NCBI GenBank assembly: GCA_030432905.1
Contig: JAUILU010000002.1
Coordinates: forward strand, 324,084 to 388,083
Length of the DNA stretch: 64,000 nucleotides
Direction: 5' to 3'
Source of the DNA: Phycisphaerae bacterium
GTDB lineage: Bacteria; Planctomycetota; Phycisphaerae; Phycisphaerales; UBA1924
Shown here: piece by piece, positions 17,087-24,666 of the stretch
Layout: each line of letters begins with the position of its first letter
Position numbering within the stretch: position 1 is the stretch's first letter
The notes under the pieces: generated by a model
What the model saw: the letters and a program-made list of their open reading frames with translations, nothing else
The model's database searches: none
Told to the model about the DNA's origin: nothing
Translations under genes and position numbers: made by a program

Positions 17087-17337
17087 CCTCGCTTCTTTGC
17101 CAGACTTGGCACGTCTTCCTCTCACCCATGCCGGCGCACGGCTACGAGTGGCTGCTGCTCGTCCCGCTCGTGTGCTTCACCTCGATCGCGTACAAGGCGG
17201 TCCGCTGCGAGCACATGGACCGAGTCTGGAAAAACTCGGCGCAGATGGCGGTCGTCGTGGCGTTGGGTCTGATCCTGCTCGCGGCGATCGGCTGGGGCGT
17301 GGTTGAGCTGCTTGCGATGCTGCCGGCGAGCGGGTGA
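17083..17337 (+). CDS. Small two-helix membrane protein
   Basis: An 84-residue protein with two hydrophobic helices (about 21-38, YEWLLLVPLVCFTSIAY; and about 54-79, MAVVVALGLILLAAIGWGVV) separated by a short charged loop (RCEHMDRVWKN). The GTG start overlaps the previous gene's stop (GTGA), so the two are translated together. No family recognised. Its partner upstream is also membrane-embedded, so they may form a complex. Confidence 0.7.
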   Translation: MTSLLCQTWHVFLSPMPAHGYEWLLLVPLVCFTSIAYKAVRCEHMDRVWKNSAQMAVVVALGLILLAAIGWGVVELLAMLPASG

Positions 17338-17436
17338 GTTAGGGCATAGTTTGAGAAATTGGAACCACGTGCGTTGCCCGGCGTCTGACCATTGGGCGGG
17401 CGTTCTGCTTGTCGCGTTGAATCGCTGGAGGCATCG

Positions 17437-18525
17437 ATGCGAAGTGTTGCTGCTGTTGTGTGCATGGTTTCGAGTATGTCGGTGGTCGCGCAGCCGTCCT
17501 TTGTGGCAGTCGGCGATTTGCCCGGCGGGTTACCGGTGAGTTATGCAGGTGGGACCTCTGCGGATGGCTCGGTAGTCACTGGATTCTCTTATTCAGATCA
17601 GGGCGTATCTGCGTTCCGTTGGACCTCCGGCAATGGCATCGAGGAGCTTCAAAGAAGTAACGGATCAGGGACGTACGAGACCGGACTTGTTTCGCCTTCA
17701 GGCAACTTTATCGCCGGACGATATCAGGGCCTCGGAGCAGTTTGGTCCGAAGCAACTGGCACAATTCAGATCGGTGATCTGCCCGGTGGGTCAAACAGTT
17801 CATTTGTATTGGCGGTTAATGACCATGGTGTCGCTGTGGGCCAGGCCTCACACGGCTTCAATTCGCTCGGTGCTCCGTTGTTCCGTGCAACGCGATGGAC
17901 ACAATCCGGTGGCCTTGAAGCGCTGCCTCTTCCCACAACAAGCGACGTAGACAGTGGTAGCGTTGCCGCATCGTTACTCGATGACGGGCGCATCTTTGGT
18001 AACTCGGCAAGCGGGGCATGGTTCTATTCAGACAACAACGGTTTCGAGATGTTGCCCGGTGCCGAAGGTATGTCGGAGTCGAATTCCGATGGTACATTCC
18101 TAGTAGGCCAGGTGCTGGATCCAACAAATACAGCGGGTGTGCCGGCTTACTGGACACCCAGTGGTGGTCGTCAGTATCTACCCGGTCTCGAATTTGGACA
18201 GCCTGGTAGACCAACCGGTTTCAGCGATGACGGATCGGTAATCGTTGGGCGACGTGGCAGCGATCAGGTCGTCTGGATCGACCAGGGCGAGCCAGTGCTC
18301 ATCCGGGACTACGCCGAGAGCTTTGGCATCGATATGACGGGCTGGACCATCCTCAATGTGTTTGATGTCTCAGCCGATGGAACAACGATCGTCGGAGGTG
18401 CCCGCCATTCGAGTTGGGGTGGGCCAGATTTCCGCGTCGAGGGGTTTGTGCTGACGATCCCATCTCCGAATTCAGCGGCTGTATTTGGGGGGATCGGGCT
18501 GCTCACCATAAGACGTCGGCGGTAA
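17437..18525 (+). CDS. Secreted HAF-repeat protein with PEP-CTERM-like C-terminus
   Basis: The 362-residue protein has a signal peptide (MRSVAAVVCMVSSMSVVA) and a body of repeated short beta units of the extracellular HAF-repeat type, with recurring GDLPGG, TSADGSVVTG and FSDDGSVIVG. The C-terminus IPSPNSAAVFGGIGLLTI plus an Arg cluster resembles the tripartite PEP-CTERM-like sorting tail of planctomycetes (small-residue motif, hydrophobic helix, Arg run). The ATG at 17437 follows TGGAGG at 17426-17431. Function unknown; probably a surface or exported protein. No terminator is evident in the 16 bases before the convergent terminase gene. Confidence 0.82.
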   Translation: MRSVAAVVCMVSSMSVVAQPSFVAVGDLPGGLPVSYAGGTSADGSVVTGFSYSDQGVSAFRWTSGNGIEELQRSNGSGTYETGLVSPSGNFIAGRYQGLGAVWSEATGTIQIGDLPGGSNSSFVLAVNDHGVAVGQASHGFNSLGAPLFRATRWTQSGGLEALPLPTTSDVDSGSVAASLLDDGRIFGNSASGAWFYSDNNGFEMLPGAEGMSESNSDGTFLVGQVLDPTNTAGVPAYWTPSGGRQYLPGLEFGQPGRPTGFSDDGSVIVGRRGSDQVVWIDQGEPVLIRDYAESFGIDMTGWTILNVFDVSADGTTIVGGARHSSWGGPDFRVEGFVLTIPSPNSAAVFGGIGLLTIRRRR

Positions 18526-18541
18526 AAACACAGAACGTGTG

Positions 18542-19987
18542 TCATCGTCCCGGCGCGTAGCGGCCGTTGGTCGCGGTGTGTGGGTTGTCGAGGTTGATGA
18601 TCATGTACCTAAGCGCGTCGGCGGCGTGGTCGGGGCCGTCTTTGACGGGGTCCATCGAGACGGGGTTGTCGGGCGGGTAGTGGTACTGCTGGAGCGCCTC
18701 GATGAGGTGCGTGCAGCGCCGGTGCACGAAGAGTGTCGGCTCGCCCGAGGCGGGTTTGAGTCGTGCGCTGACGGCGGTGATGCCCTCGGCGATGCGCGAC
18801 GGGCGGGCTTTGATGTTCAGGCCGTGCTGGGTGAGGACCTGGATATCGCTCTGACCGGTTTGCCCGGAGCGCTGGCGGCCCGCGGGGTCGACACCGATCC
18901 AGAGCGGCGCGGGATGGTTGCTGTCGGCGATCGCCTTGGCGTGCTTGGCGATGACTATCTCTTTCTCGACGCGCTCGGCGAAGACGGTGACGATGCCCGC
19001 TACCGAGACCTCGGCCCATAGGACGACGGTCGGCGCGCGGAAGCCGAAGTCCATGCCCGCGATGGTGAACGAGCCGGGCTCGGTGCGGAGCGCATCGACG
19101 ATGTGTACACCCGGATCGAAGTCCGGGTACACGCAGTCGGTTCGGCGTGGCTCCATGCTGAGCATCTCGGCGTTCCAGACCGGGAGCGAGACGCGGCGTT
19201 TCATCGTGATCGCGTCGCTCACCGAGATGTGCCCGGGCTCGGTGCGCGCTTTGGCGCTGCCCGCGCACTCGGGGAGCAGGTCGCACTCGGTGCCGGTGTC
19301 GCTCGTGCATTCGTGCTCGTCCATGCAGTCGTCGAGCACATCGACAACGCCCCACTTGAAGATCTGTCTGCAGCCGGTCTCCGCTTCTTTGACGAGCCTG
19401 GACATCATGCCGAAGGGCTGGTGCATGGTCGAGAGGCACTCGATGGAGCCCGGGACGAAGACCGAGCCGCATTGCGCCGAGCGTGTGACGAGCTGGGCCG
19501 CTTCCCAGATTTTGGGATCGAAGAGATCGACCTCGTCGCATCGGAGTTTCTGCACGCGTGTGCCTCGGACGGATGCCTGGCTCGCTGCGAGCAGTTCGAC
19601 GCGCGAGCCGGTCGTCAGGCGCAGGCGCTTGTCGGTCATCTTGCCCTCGACGAGCGGCGCGAGCGGTTCTCTTGAGAAGAGCGCGCGGAGGTGTTCGTGC
19701 ATCCGGCCCGCCTGTTCGAGACTGCCGGCGAGGATGCGGATCTCGATGCCGGGCTTGAACGCCATGTCGAGCGCGGTGGCGACGGCACCGAGGAACGTTT
19801 TGCCGCCGCCTCGGTTGGCCCAGACGAGCGCATCGCGGGGCGACGAGTGCTCGAAGAAGGTGTGACAGAGATAGTCGAACGGCGCGCTGCTTCCTGCGAT
19901 GATGGGCCTGCGCGGGATGGTGATGGACAGATGCTTGGCGAGCCACGCGTGCAGCTCGTCGGGTGATTCAGGTACGTCGATAAACAA
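18542..19987 (-). CDS. Phage-type terminase large subunit
   Basis: DNA-packaging motor: ATPase plus nuclease. The 481-residue protein has Walker A NRGGGKTF (about 58-65), Walker B LRCDEVD (about 149-154) and the coupling motif ECLSTMHQ near 184. A RuvC-like nuclease follows, with acidic residues at D313 (AGMDFGFR), D368 (IGVDPAGR) and D453/D457 (DHAADALRY). All catalytic positions are intact. Between the domains, Cys at 206, 221, 227, 235 and 241 suggest an added metal-binding insert. The TTG start has GGGAG seven bases upstream. It is the last gene of a four-gene minus-strand operon, but no portal, capsid or small-terminase gene is near. Confidence 0.88.
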   Translation of the reverse strand: MFIDVPESPDELHAWLAKHLSITIPRRPIIAGSSAPFDYLCHTFFEHSSPRDALVWANRGGGKTFLGAVATALDMAFKPGIEIRILAGSLEQAGRMHEHLRALFSREPLAPLVEGKMTDKRLRLTTGSRVELLAASQASVRGTRVQKLRCDEVDLFDPKIWEAAQLVTRSAQCGSVFVPGSIECLSTMHQPFGMMSRLVKEAETGCRQIFKWGVVDVLDDCMDEHECTSDTGTECDLLPECAGSAKARTEPGHISVSDAITMKRRVSLPVWNAEMLSMEPRRTDCVYPDFDPGVHIVDALRTEPGSFTIAGMDFGFRAPTVVLWAEVSVAGIVTVFAERVEKEIVIAKHAKAIADSNHPAPLWIGVDPAGRQRSGQTGQSDIQVLTQHGLNIKARPSRIAEGITAVSARLKPASGEPTLFVHRRCTHLIEALQQYHYPPDNPVSMDPVKDGPDHAADALRYMIINLDNPHTATNGRYAPGR

Positions 19988-20047
19988 ACGGAAGCTCCCA
20001 CTGCGGGGGGAGTTGAACGGGGTACGGATTCAAAGTTCGAAACGGAT

Positions 20048-20779
20048 TCAGTCTGCGGTGTGTGCGTAGGCGATGGGCGGCGCGATGAGCCTGGCAGCCG
20101 CGGCTCTTGCGATCGGTTCGATCGGGCCGTCAGCGATGCTGCGCGTCGCTGCGCTCTGACGCGCCCATGTCCGCAGCTTCGACTCGAGCACCTTGCGCAG
20201 CTTCGAGTTGGTCAGCAGGTCACAAGGAGACTGCGCGAGCTGGCTGAGTCGTTCGAGCAGCCGGGCATCTCGGCGCATGAGTTCGATGTCGATGCGGGTC
20301 ATGCCTGCGCGCTCGAAGAAAGGGCAGATCGGCCCCATCGCGGTGATGGCCTCGGTGCACGGCGTGAGCGGGGCGTCGATGTACGTTCGCACGAGTGATT
20401 TGGCGACACCAAGCCCGCGGTAGCGAGGGTCGATGATGACCCTGCTGATGGTCCGTAGCTCGGCGTTGATGGCGTGTGCGCGCTGGGTCTTTGTGCCGGT
20501 GTCGAACCTGCCTGGCCATGCGGTCTGGCGCCACTTGCCGTTGAGTGTGGGCCGGCTGACGACGAGTACGCCCGTGATCTCGTCGGTGGTTTCGTCGCGG
20601 GCGGTCAGGATCTTTGCGATGGTCGCGGGTGCGCCGGCGCGGTAGTGAAGCCTTGCGAGCGAGTCGTAGTCGTCCTTGTTGCCCTCGCCGATGCGTGTCG
20701 GCCTGGCGTGTGGTGTTGGGGCTGACTCGAATCGCTCTCGGATTCGTTCAGGTGTAAGCGTCCCGGTGCGTGTGTGCAT
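20048..20779 (-). CDS. GNAT-family acetyltransferase (COG2401 C-terminal type)
   Basis: The 243-residue protein contains the acetyl-CoA-binding motif of the GNAT fold (SRVIIDPRYRGLGVAKSLV, about 112-130), followed by a conserved aromatic element (ICPFFERAGM, about 150). This arrangement is close to the acetyltransferase half of COG2401, described as an ABC-type ATPase fused to an acetyltransferase. The ATG at 20779 has AAGGGACGAG upstream and lies inside the ATPase gene. The substrate is unknown. It lies 60 bases upstream of the terminase gene in the same operon. The C-terminal 70 residues are basic and Ala-rich. Confidence 0.82.
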   Translation of the reverse strand: MHTRTGTLTPERIRERFESAPTPHARPTRIGEGNKDDYDSLARLHYRAGAPATIAKILTARDETTDEITGVLVVSRPTLNGKWRQTAWPGRFDTGTKTQRAHAINAELRTISRVIIDPRYRGLGVAKSLVRTYIDAPLTPCTEAITAMGPICPFFERAGMTRIDIELMRRDARLLERLSQLAQSPCDLLTNSKLRKVLESKLRTWARQSAATRSIADGPIEPIARAAAARLIAPPIAYAHTAD

Positions 20780-21417
20780 GTCTCGTCCCTTGTGAGCAGT
20801 TCCGGCTGGCCTTCCAGCGGTGTGTACATGAGCAGTTCGGGGGCGAGGGGTTCGATGAGGTCGTCGTGCGCAGTCGCGGCGACGAGCCGGATCGGCGAGG
20901 CAATCTGTTTGCGGATGCACGCGGCTATCGCGTGCGCGGTCGTGCGGTCGAGTGTTGATGCGAACTCGTCGGCGATGATCGTGCAGGGATTGCCGATCAA
21001 GACCGCGGCTTCTAGCGCAAGAGCAAGCGAGAGGCGTGCGCGTTGGCCGACAGAGAGTGCGCCCGCGGGGGTGATGAGTTGCTGCGCGTCGGCGAGGCCG
21101 CAAGTCGAGAGGATGCGGGTTGCTTGCTCGATGGGGAGTTTAAAGAGCGTGATGGTTGGTCGATCGGTTCTGGTGCTGATTGGTTTGGTGAGAATCGGGC
21201 GCTGCGTGAGTGATGTGAGTTGGTCAACAACAAGCGACTTCCCTGAGCCGCTGGGGCCTGTGATGAGCGCGAGTTGGCCTGGGCCGAGGTGTGTGTCGAG
21301 CGTTGCCGCGGCGGTTCGTGCGCGCGAGGTGAGCTGTTGTGTTCTGTCGTGGAGTGCGCCGGTAGCGATCGGCAAGCCGAAGCGTGCGCGGACGAGTGTT
21401 GTTGTGTCCTGATGCAT
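20605..21417 (-). CDS. Soluble ABC-type ATPase (COG2401 N-terminal type)
   Basis: The 270-residue frame has Walker A GPSGSGKS (54-61), an ABC signature LSVGQ (121-125), Walker B TIIADEF (147-152) and an H-loop His at 184. There are no membrane segments, so this is not a transporter subunit with its own channel. From about residue 212 the sequence turns into an Arg/Thr/Ser/Pro-rich tail that is the out-of-frame reading of the GNAT gene. The two frames overlap by 175 bases, so the true C-terminus may lie nearer residue 210, or a frameshift may join the two. The ATG abuts the stop of the HTH gene (TAGATG). Confidence 0.78.
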   Translation of the reverse strand: MHQDTTTLVRARFGLPIATGALHDRTQQLTSRARTAAATLDTHLGPGQLALITGPSGSGKSLVVDQLTSLTQRPILTKPISTRTDRPTITLFKLPIEQATRILSTCGLADAQQLITPAGALSVGQRARLSLALALEAAVLIGNPCTIIADEFASTLDRTTAHAIAACIRKQIASPIRLVAATAHDDLIEPLAPELLMYTPLEGQPELLTRDETCTHAPGRLHLNESESDSSQPQHHTPGRHASARATRTTTTRSQGFTTAPAHPRPSQRS

Positions 21418-21864
21418 CTAGTTGTTCTCGCTGAGCTTTGGCGCGGCTTCGTACATCGTTTCGATCGCCTCGCGGTGCTTGCGGACGACGTACTGCGAAA
21501 GCTGGAGGCGGTCGGAAGCTTCTTTGATCGAGAGGCCCTCGATCACGCACGCTTCCGCGACTTGCCGGCGTGTCGGTCGCCACGAGCTTCGCTGCTCGGT
21601 GACGTAGCGGTAGCGGGGGTCGAGAACGCGTGCAGTCAGCTTTCTGACTTTCCTGCGCAGGTACGAGGGCGTTTCGCCTGTGGACTTTGCGATTTCCACG
21701 ACCGTCTTGCCGTGCGCGTAGACCTCGTTCAGGAGGGCCTGTTCCTTTGGTGGCAGGTGCCTGGCTCGGTCGGCGACCGAGCGGATGAGGTCTCTTGATC
21801 GGCCTCGCCTGAGGTCGACGGTGTCGATGAGCGAGTCTTGATCGATCAGTTTCTGGGTTCCCAC
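21418..21864 (-). CDS. HTH protein, sigma-4-like, first gene of the terminase operon
   Basis: The 148-residue protein carries two predicted helix-turn-helix units: about 37-80 (LPPKEQALLNEVYAHGKTVV, then EIAKSTGETPSYLRRKVRKL) and about 98-140 (ACVIEGLSIKEASDRLQLSQ). The first resembles sigma region 4, the second the recognition module of small phage regulators or small terminases. The GTG at 21864 is chosen over the GTG at 21921 because GAGG precedes it by eight bases and the upstream start would sit inside the operator. Inference: either a late-gene activator or the DNA-recognition partner (small-terminase equivalent) of the terminase encoded three genes downstream. Confidence 0.7.
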   Translation of the reverse strand: MGTQKLIDQDSLIDTVDLRRGRSRDLIRSVADRARHLPPKEQALLNEVYAHGKTVVEIAKSTGETPSYLRRKVRKLTARVLDPRYRYVTEQRSSWRPTRRQVAEACVIEGLSIKEASDRLQLSQYVVRKHREAIETMYEAAPKLSENN

Positions 21865-21895
21865 GCGATAATCCTCATTAATGGGTGAAATAGGG

Positions 21896-21924
21896 TTGAC
21901 AAGACACGAGATTGTGTTCACTAT
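21896..21924 (+). promoter_or_regulatory. Promoter of the repressor gene
   Basis: TTGACA at 21896-21901 and CACTAT at 21919-21924, spaced by 17 bases, form a good sigma-70 promoter reading toward the repressor. Its -10 box overlaps the left arm of the large palindrome. Confidence 0.6.
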
Positions 21925-21935
21925 GCGGTGAACAC
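21914..21935. promoter_or_regulatory. Repressor operator between divergent genes
   Basis: GTGTTCAC and GTGAACAC flank six bases, a perfect dyad as bound by CI/LexA-type dimers. It lies between the divergent repressor and HTH-ATPase-GNAT-terminase operon, so one site could control both. The repressor's own -10 overlaps it. Confidence 0.7.
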
Positions 21936-21944
21936 TCCATAATA

Positions 21945-21960
21945 TTCTCTCAACAGAGAA
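21945..21960. promoter_or_regulatory. Second, smaller inverted repeat near the repressor start
   Basis: TTCTCT and AGAGAA flank four bases, 20 bases before the repressor ATG. It could be a second binding site or a leader hairpin; its sequence differs from the larger palindrome, so it is not clearly the same operator. Confidence 0.3.
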
Positions 21961-21979
21961 CGATTTGCAAGGCCTATGT

Positions 21980-22918
21980 ATGGTAAAACAAAATAACAGC
22001 GCACAAACGCGCGAGTCTCACGGAACTGGCCGTACTGGAGAGCGTGATGAGCGAGAGGGATTTCTGATTTCCTGGGACGGCGAGCACAGCTTGGGGGCGG
22101 TGATCCGCGACCGCCGGACTCGGCTCGGCCTGACGCTGAGCCAGGTTGCCGACCGGGTGGGGTGCGCTAAAAGCTATCTGTCTGAGATCGAGACTGGGAT
22201 GCGCCAGCGGCAGCCCGGGCTTGAGCTGATCGGTCGGCTTGAGTCGGCTCTGGGCCTCGATGCGGGTCAGCTTGTTGAGATTGCCAACTGGGAATCGACG
22301 CCGGCGTCGGTGCGTGAGCGCGTGACGAGTTCGCGTCTGGCGGCCCAGCGGCTTCGGTCTCTCTTGGAATCGACCGGGTCCGGGCGGGATTCGCTCGATC
22401 GGGTGTTCGACTCGGGCGAGCTGCGCCGGCTTGTGGACGATCTTGATCCGATCACGAAGCCGACCGAGGCCGGTGGTTTGGAGCTGGTGTCGCTGCCTCG
22501 TGAGGTGCCGGTGATCAACCGGGTGACCGCGGGGTACCCGACGGAGTTTACGGATCTTGGGTACCCCGCGAGGGTTGCGGATGACTACGTGCGTGTGCCG
22601 GATATCGACGACCCGGACGCGTTCGGCGCTCGGGTGGTCGGTGATTCGATGCAGCCCGACTACCGCGAGGGGGACGTGGTGGTTTTCAGCCCGAAGGTGC
22701 CGGTGGTGTCGGGGACGGACTGTTTCGTTCGGCTCGAGCCAGACCACGAATCGACGTTTAAACGTGTGTACTTTGAGCGTGACAGTTCGGGTGCAGAGAT
22801 GATCCGGCTCCAGCCTTTGAACAGTGGGTACCCGCCGGTGGTCGTGCCGAGGGAGCGGGTGGCAGGGTTGTATTCGGGTGTTTCTGTGGTGCGATCGCTG
22901 GTTGGTTTGGCCCGGTAA
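21980..22918 (+). CDS. CI/LexA-type repressor with autoproteolytic S24 domain
   Basis: The 312-residue protein has an XRE-type HTH (IRDRRTRLGLTLSQVADRVG, about 42-61, then CAKSYLSEIETG) and a C-terminal S24 peptidase domain. The cleavage-site Ala-Gly is in VTAGYP (184-185), the nucleophile Ser in VGDSMQP (S223) and the Lys in STFKRVYF (K261). All three elements of RecA-stimulated self-cleavage are present. Start at 21980; the 27 bases before the second hairpin arm carry no alternative ATG with better spacing. It is divergent from the terminase operon. Inference: it holds the operon off until DNA damage triggers cleavage, as in lambdoid phages. Confidence 0.9.
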   Translation: MVKQNNSAQTRESHGTGRTGERDEREGFLISWDGEHSLGAVIRDRRTRLGLTLSQVADRVGCAKSYLSEIETGMRQRQPGLELIGRLESALGLDAGQLVEIANWESTPASVRERVTSSRLAAQRLRSLLESTGSGRDSLDRVFDSGELRRLVDDLDPITKPTEAGGLELVSLPREVPVINRVTAGYPTEFTDLGYPARVADDYVRVPDIDDPDAFGARVVGDSMQPDYREGDVVVFSPKVPVVSGTDCFVRLEPDHESTFKRVYFERDSSGAEMIRLQPLNSGYPPVVVPRERVAGLYSGVSVVRSLVGLAR

Positions 22919-23111
22919 GGCTTGGCGCTGAAGAAGATGGCGCGTGAGCCGGGCGGGGGTGATATGCTGTGTGTGGTACGGGGGCCAGGAGGTGCCGGCG
23001 AAGGAGCCGGGTGCCTTGGCTGTTGCTCTGCGATGAGCGACAACGTCCGACCAGACACGAGACGGATCGAGAGAATCGCGGCCCAAGGAATCGGGCCGGG
23101 GAGCCTACGCG

Positions 23112-24209
23112 ATGGCGAAGATGTTTTACTCGCTCGAAGAAGCCGCTGAGAAGCTCGGCATCGACACCGACGGCGTGAAAGCCAAGATCGAATCGGGTGA
23201 GCTCTCAGAGTTCCGATCGGGCGACGACCTCGTCGTCAAGCGCGAACAGGTTGACATGCTCGCCGGCGACACGGGCGACGGTTCGGGCATCGACCTCTCG
23301 GACATCGGATCCGAAGAGATCGGCCTGAGCGACTCGGTCCTCGAAGACGACGGCCCCATCATCGATACCGGGCACGACAGCCTCGTCATCGGCCTCGACG
23401 ACAGCACCGAGGGAAGCATCGGTCTTGAAGACAGCGCCGGCGGGTCCATCGGACTCGAAGACAGCGCGAGCGGCTCGATCGGTCTGACCGACTCGGTCAC
23501 TTCTGAAACACAGGTTGGCAGCACCTCGGGCGGCACGCCCGCTGCGGACTCGGCGCCGGACCTGATGGGTTCTGGCCTCGGCGGCTCAGGCATCATGGGC
23601 TCGGGCATCATCGACCTCGCAAGCGAAGCGTCGGGCTCGGGCATGGAAGCGGTCAGCCCAAAGGATCAGACCGGCATCAGCATCTTCGATGACGGCCTCG
23701 ATGACGCCGACTCGATGGAAGCAACACTCGTGACCGATGCGCCCGTGTTCGACGCGGACGCTTCGAGCTCGGGCTCGGGCTTGCTCGACCTGACACGCGA
23801 GGGTGACGACACCTCGCTGGGTGTCGATCTTCTGGACGACGGCTACGGCGGCGGCGAAGAAGAGGGTGTCGGCGTGGCAGCGGAAGAGGGCGGGGCTCTC
23901 TTCGAGTCCGCGTCGGGCGGCGAGGCTGACATCGCGCAGGCCGCCCCGATGATGGCGTTCCAAGAGGCATACGACGGATCGGGCTCCGGCATGGTCGGCG
24001 GCGCGGCACTCGGCATCGTGGTCACAATGCTCTTCGTCGGTGCGATCGCCGTCCTCGCACTGATGAACCAGTCGGGCACCGTCATCATCGAGAAGCTCGG
24101 CGGCACCATGGACATCGGTGTGGGCCAGGTCCCGATCGCGGTCCTCGCGGCTGCCGGCGTGACGCTGATCGGCGCGGTCATCGGGATGGTGCTCGGGAAG
24201 AAGAGCTGA
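23112..24209 (+). CDS. HTH (excisionase-like) protein with acidic repeats and two membrane helices
   Basis: The 365-residue protein starts with an excisionase/MerR-like winged HTH (YSLEEAAEKLGIDTDGVKAK, about 6-25, then IESGELSEFRSGDDLVVKR). A long Ser/Gly/Asp-rich region follows, including ten-residue repeats at 101-130 (GSIGLEDSAG, GSIGLEDSAS, GSIGLTDSVT) with related copies upstream. Two hydrophobic helices occupy about 299-320 and 340-362. HTH domains anchored to the membrane by a disordered linker occur in planctomycetes, but the function is not known to me. A Shine-Dalgarno GGGGAG lies eight bases before the ATG. It is convergent with the DUF6884-like gene. Confidence 0.82.
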   Translation: MAKMFYSLEEAAEKLGIDTDGVKAKIESGELSEFRSGDDLVVKREQVDMLAGDTGDGSGIDLSDIGSEEIGLSDSVLEDDGPIIDTGHDSLVIGLDDSTEGSIGLEDSAGGSIGLEDSASGSIGLTDSVTSETQVGSTSGGTPAADSAPDLMGSGLGGSGIMGSGIIDLASEASGSGMEAVSPKDQTGISIFDDGLDDADSMEATLVTDAPVFDADASSSGSGLLDLTREGDDTSLGVDLLDDGYGGGEEEGVGVAAEEGGALFESASGGEADIAQAAPMMAFQEAYDGSGSGMVGGAALGIVVTMLFVGAIAVLALMNQSGTVIIEKLGGTMDIGVGQVPIAVLAAAGVTLIGAVIGMVLGKKS

Positions 24210-24234
24210 GGCTGAGTATCGAACTGGCTCGCTA

Positions 24235-24666
24235 TTATTGAGTTATCTGCTCGGTAAGCCATTTCAGGCGTACACCGATTCCCATGCCATGCATGGGCTC
24301 TATGTGCTCGCAACCAGTAAGCAGAGGCCGAAGATGTTGTATGTACATTTGCCCGGCAAGCCACAGCAAAGAAGGCTTGCTGTTCAATAATCCAAGTTCA
24401 TGAATCTGATCGCGTACTAAATATGCCCACGCTTTACGTTCTTTTGAACCGCACGTGTTTAGCGTTAACTCATATGGTTCGACGACAGTGTCCGGGTGAA
24501 GTAGGCCGTGCTTTGCTGAGAGAATGTACCAATCACTCGCATTGAGCTGGGCATACTTTCGCATCTTCGTGAATAGTGCAGATGTGTAAAGATCACCGGC
24601 ACGTGTGGCATGCGATTGTTTGCTTTTGACGCAACTAACAAGAGCAATGCCGGACCGGCAAGGCAT
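24235..24666 (-). CDS. DUF6884-like protein, partner of the GIY-YIG gene
   Basis: The 143-residue protein opens with IALVSCVKSKQSHATRAGDL (about 7-26) and contains DWYILSAKHGLLHPD (about 45-59), the hallmarks of the DUF6884 family, whose biochemical activity is unknown to me. The Cys near residue 12 and the Lys-His of SAKHG are candidate active-site residues. Its ATG shares the final base of the preceding gene's stop (TAATG), so the two are translationally coupled. The pair is visibly AT-rich against its surroundings, which suggests recent transfer. Recognised with moderate confidence. Confidence 0.65.
   Translation of the reverse strand: MPCRSGIALVSCVKSKQSHATRAGDLYTSALFTKMRKYAQLNASDWYILSAKHGLLHPDTVVEPYELTLNTCGSKERKAWAYLVRDQIHELGLLNSKPSLLWLAGQMYIQHLRPLLTGCEHIEPMHGMGIGVRLKWLTEQITQ

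Noticed and set aside
18542..22918. A complete prophage or classical gene-transfer-agent cluster
   Set aside because: No portal, capsid, protease, tail or integrase gene is found within the window on either side.
22922..23149. Short frames between the repressor and the HTH-membrane gene
   Set aside because: No Shine-Dalgarno and no similarity, and they overlap the start of the next gene.
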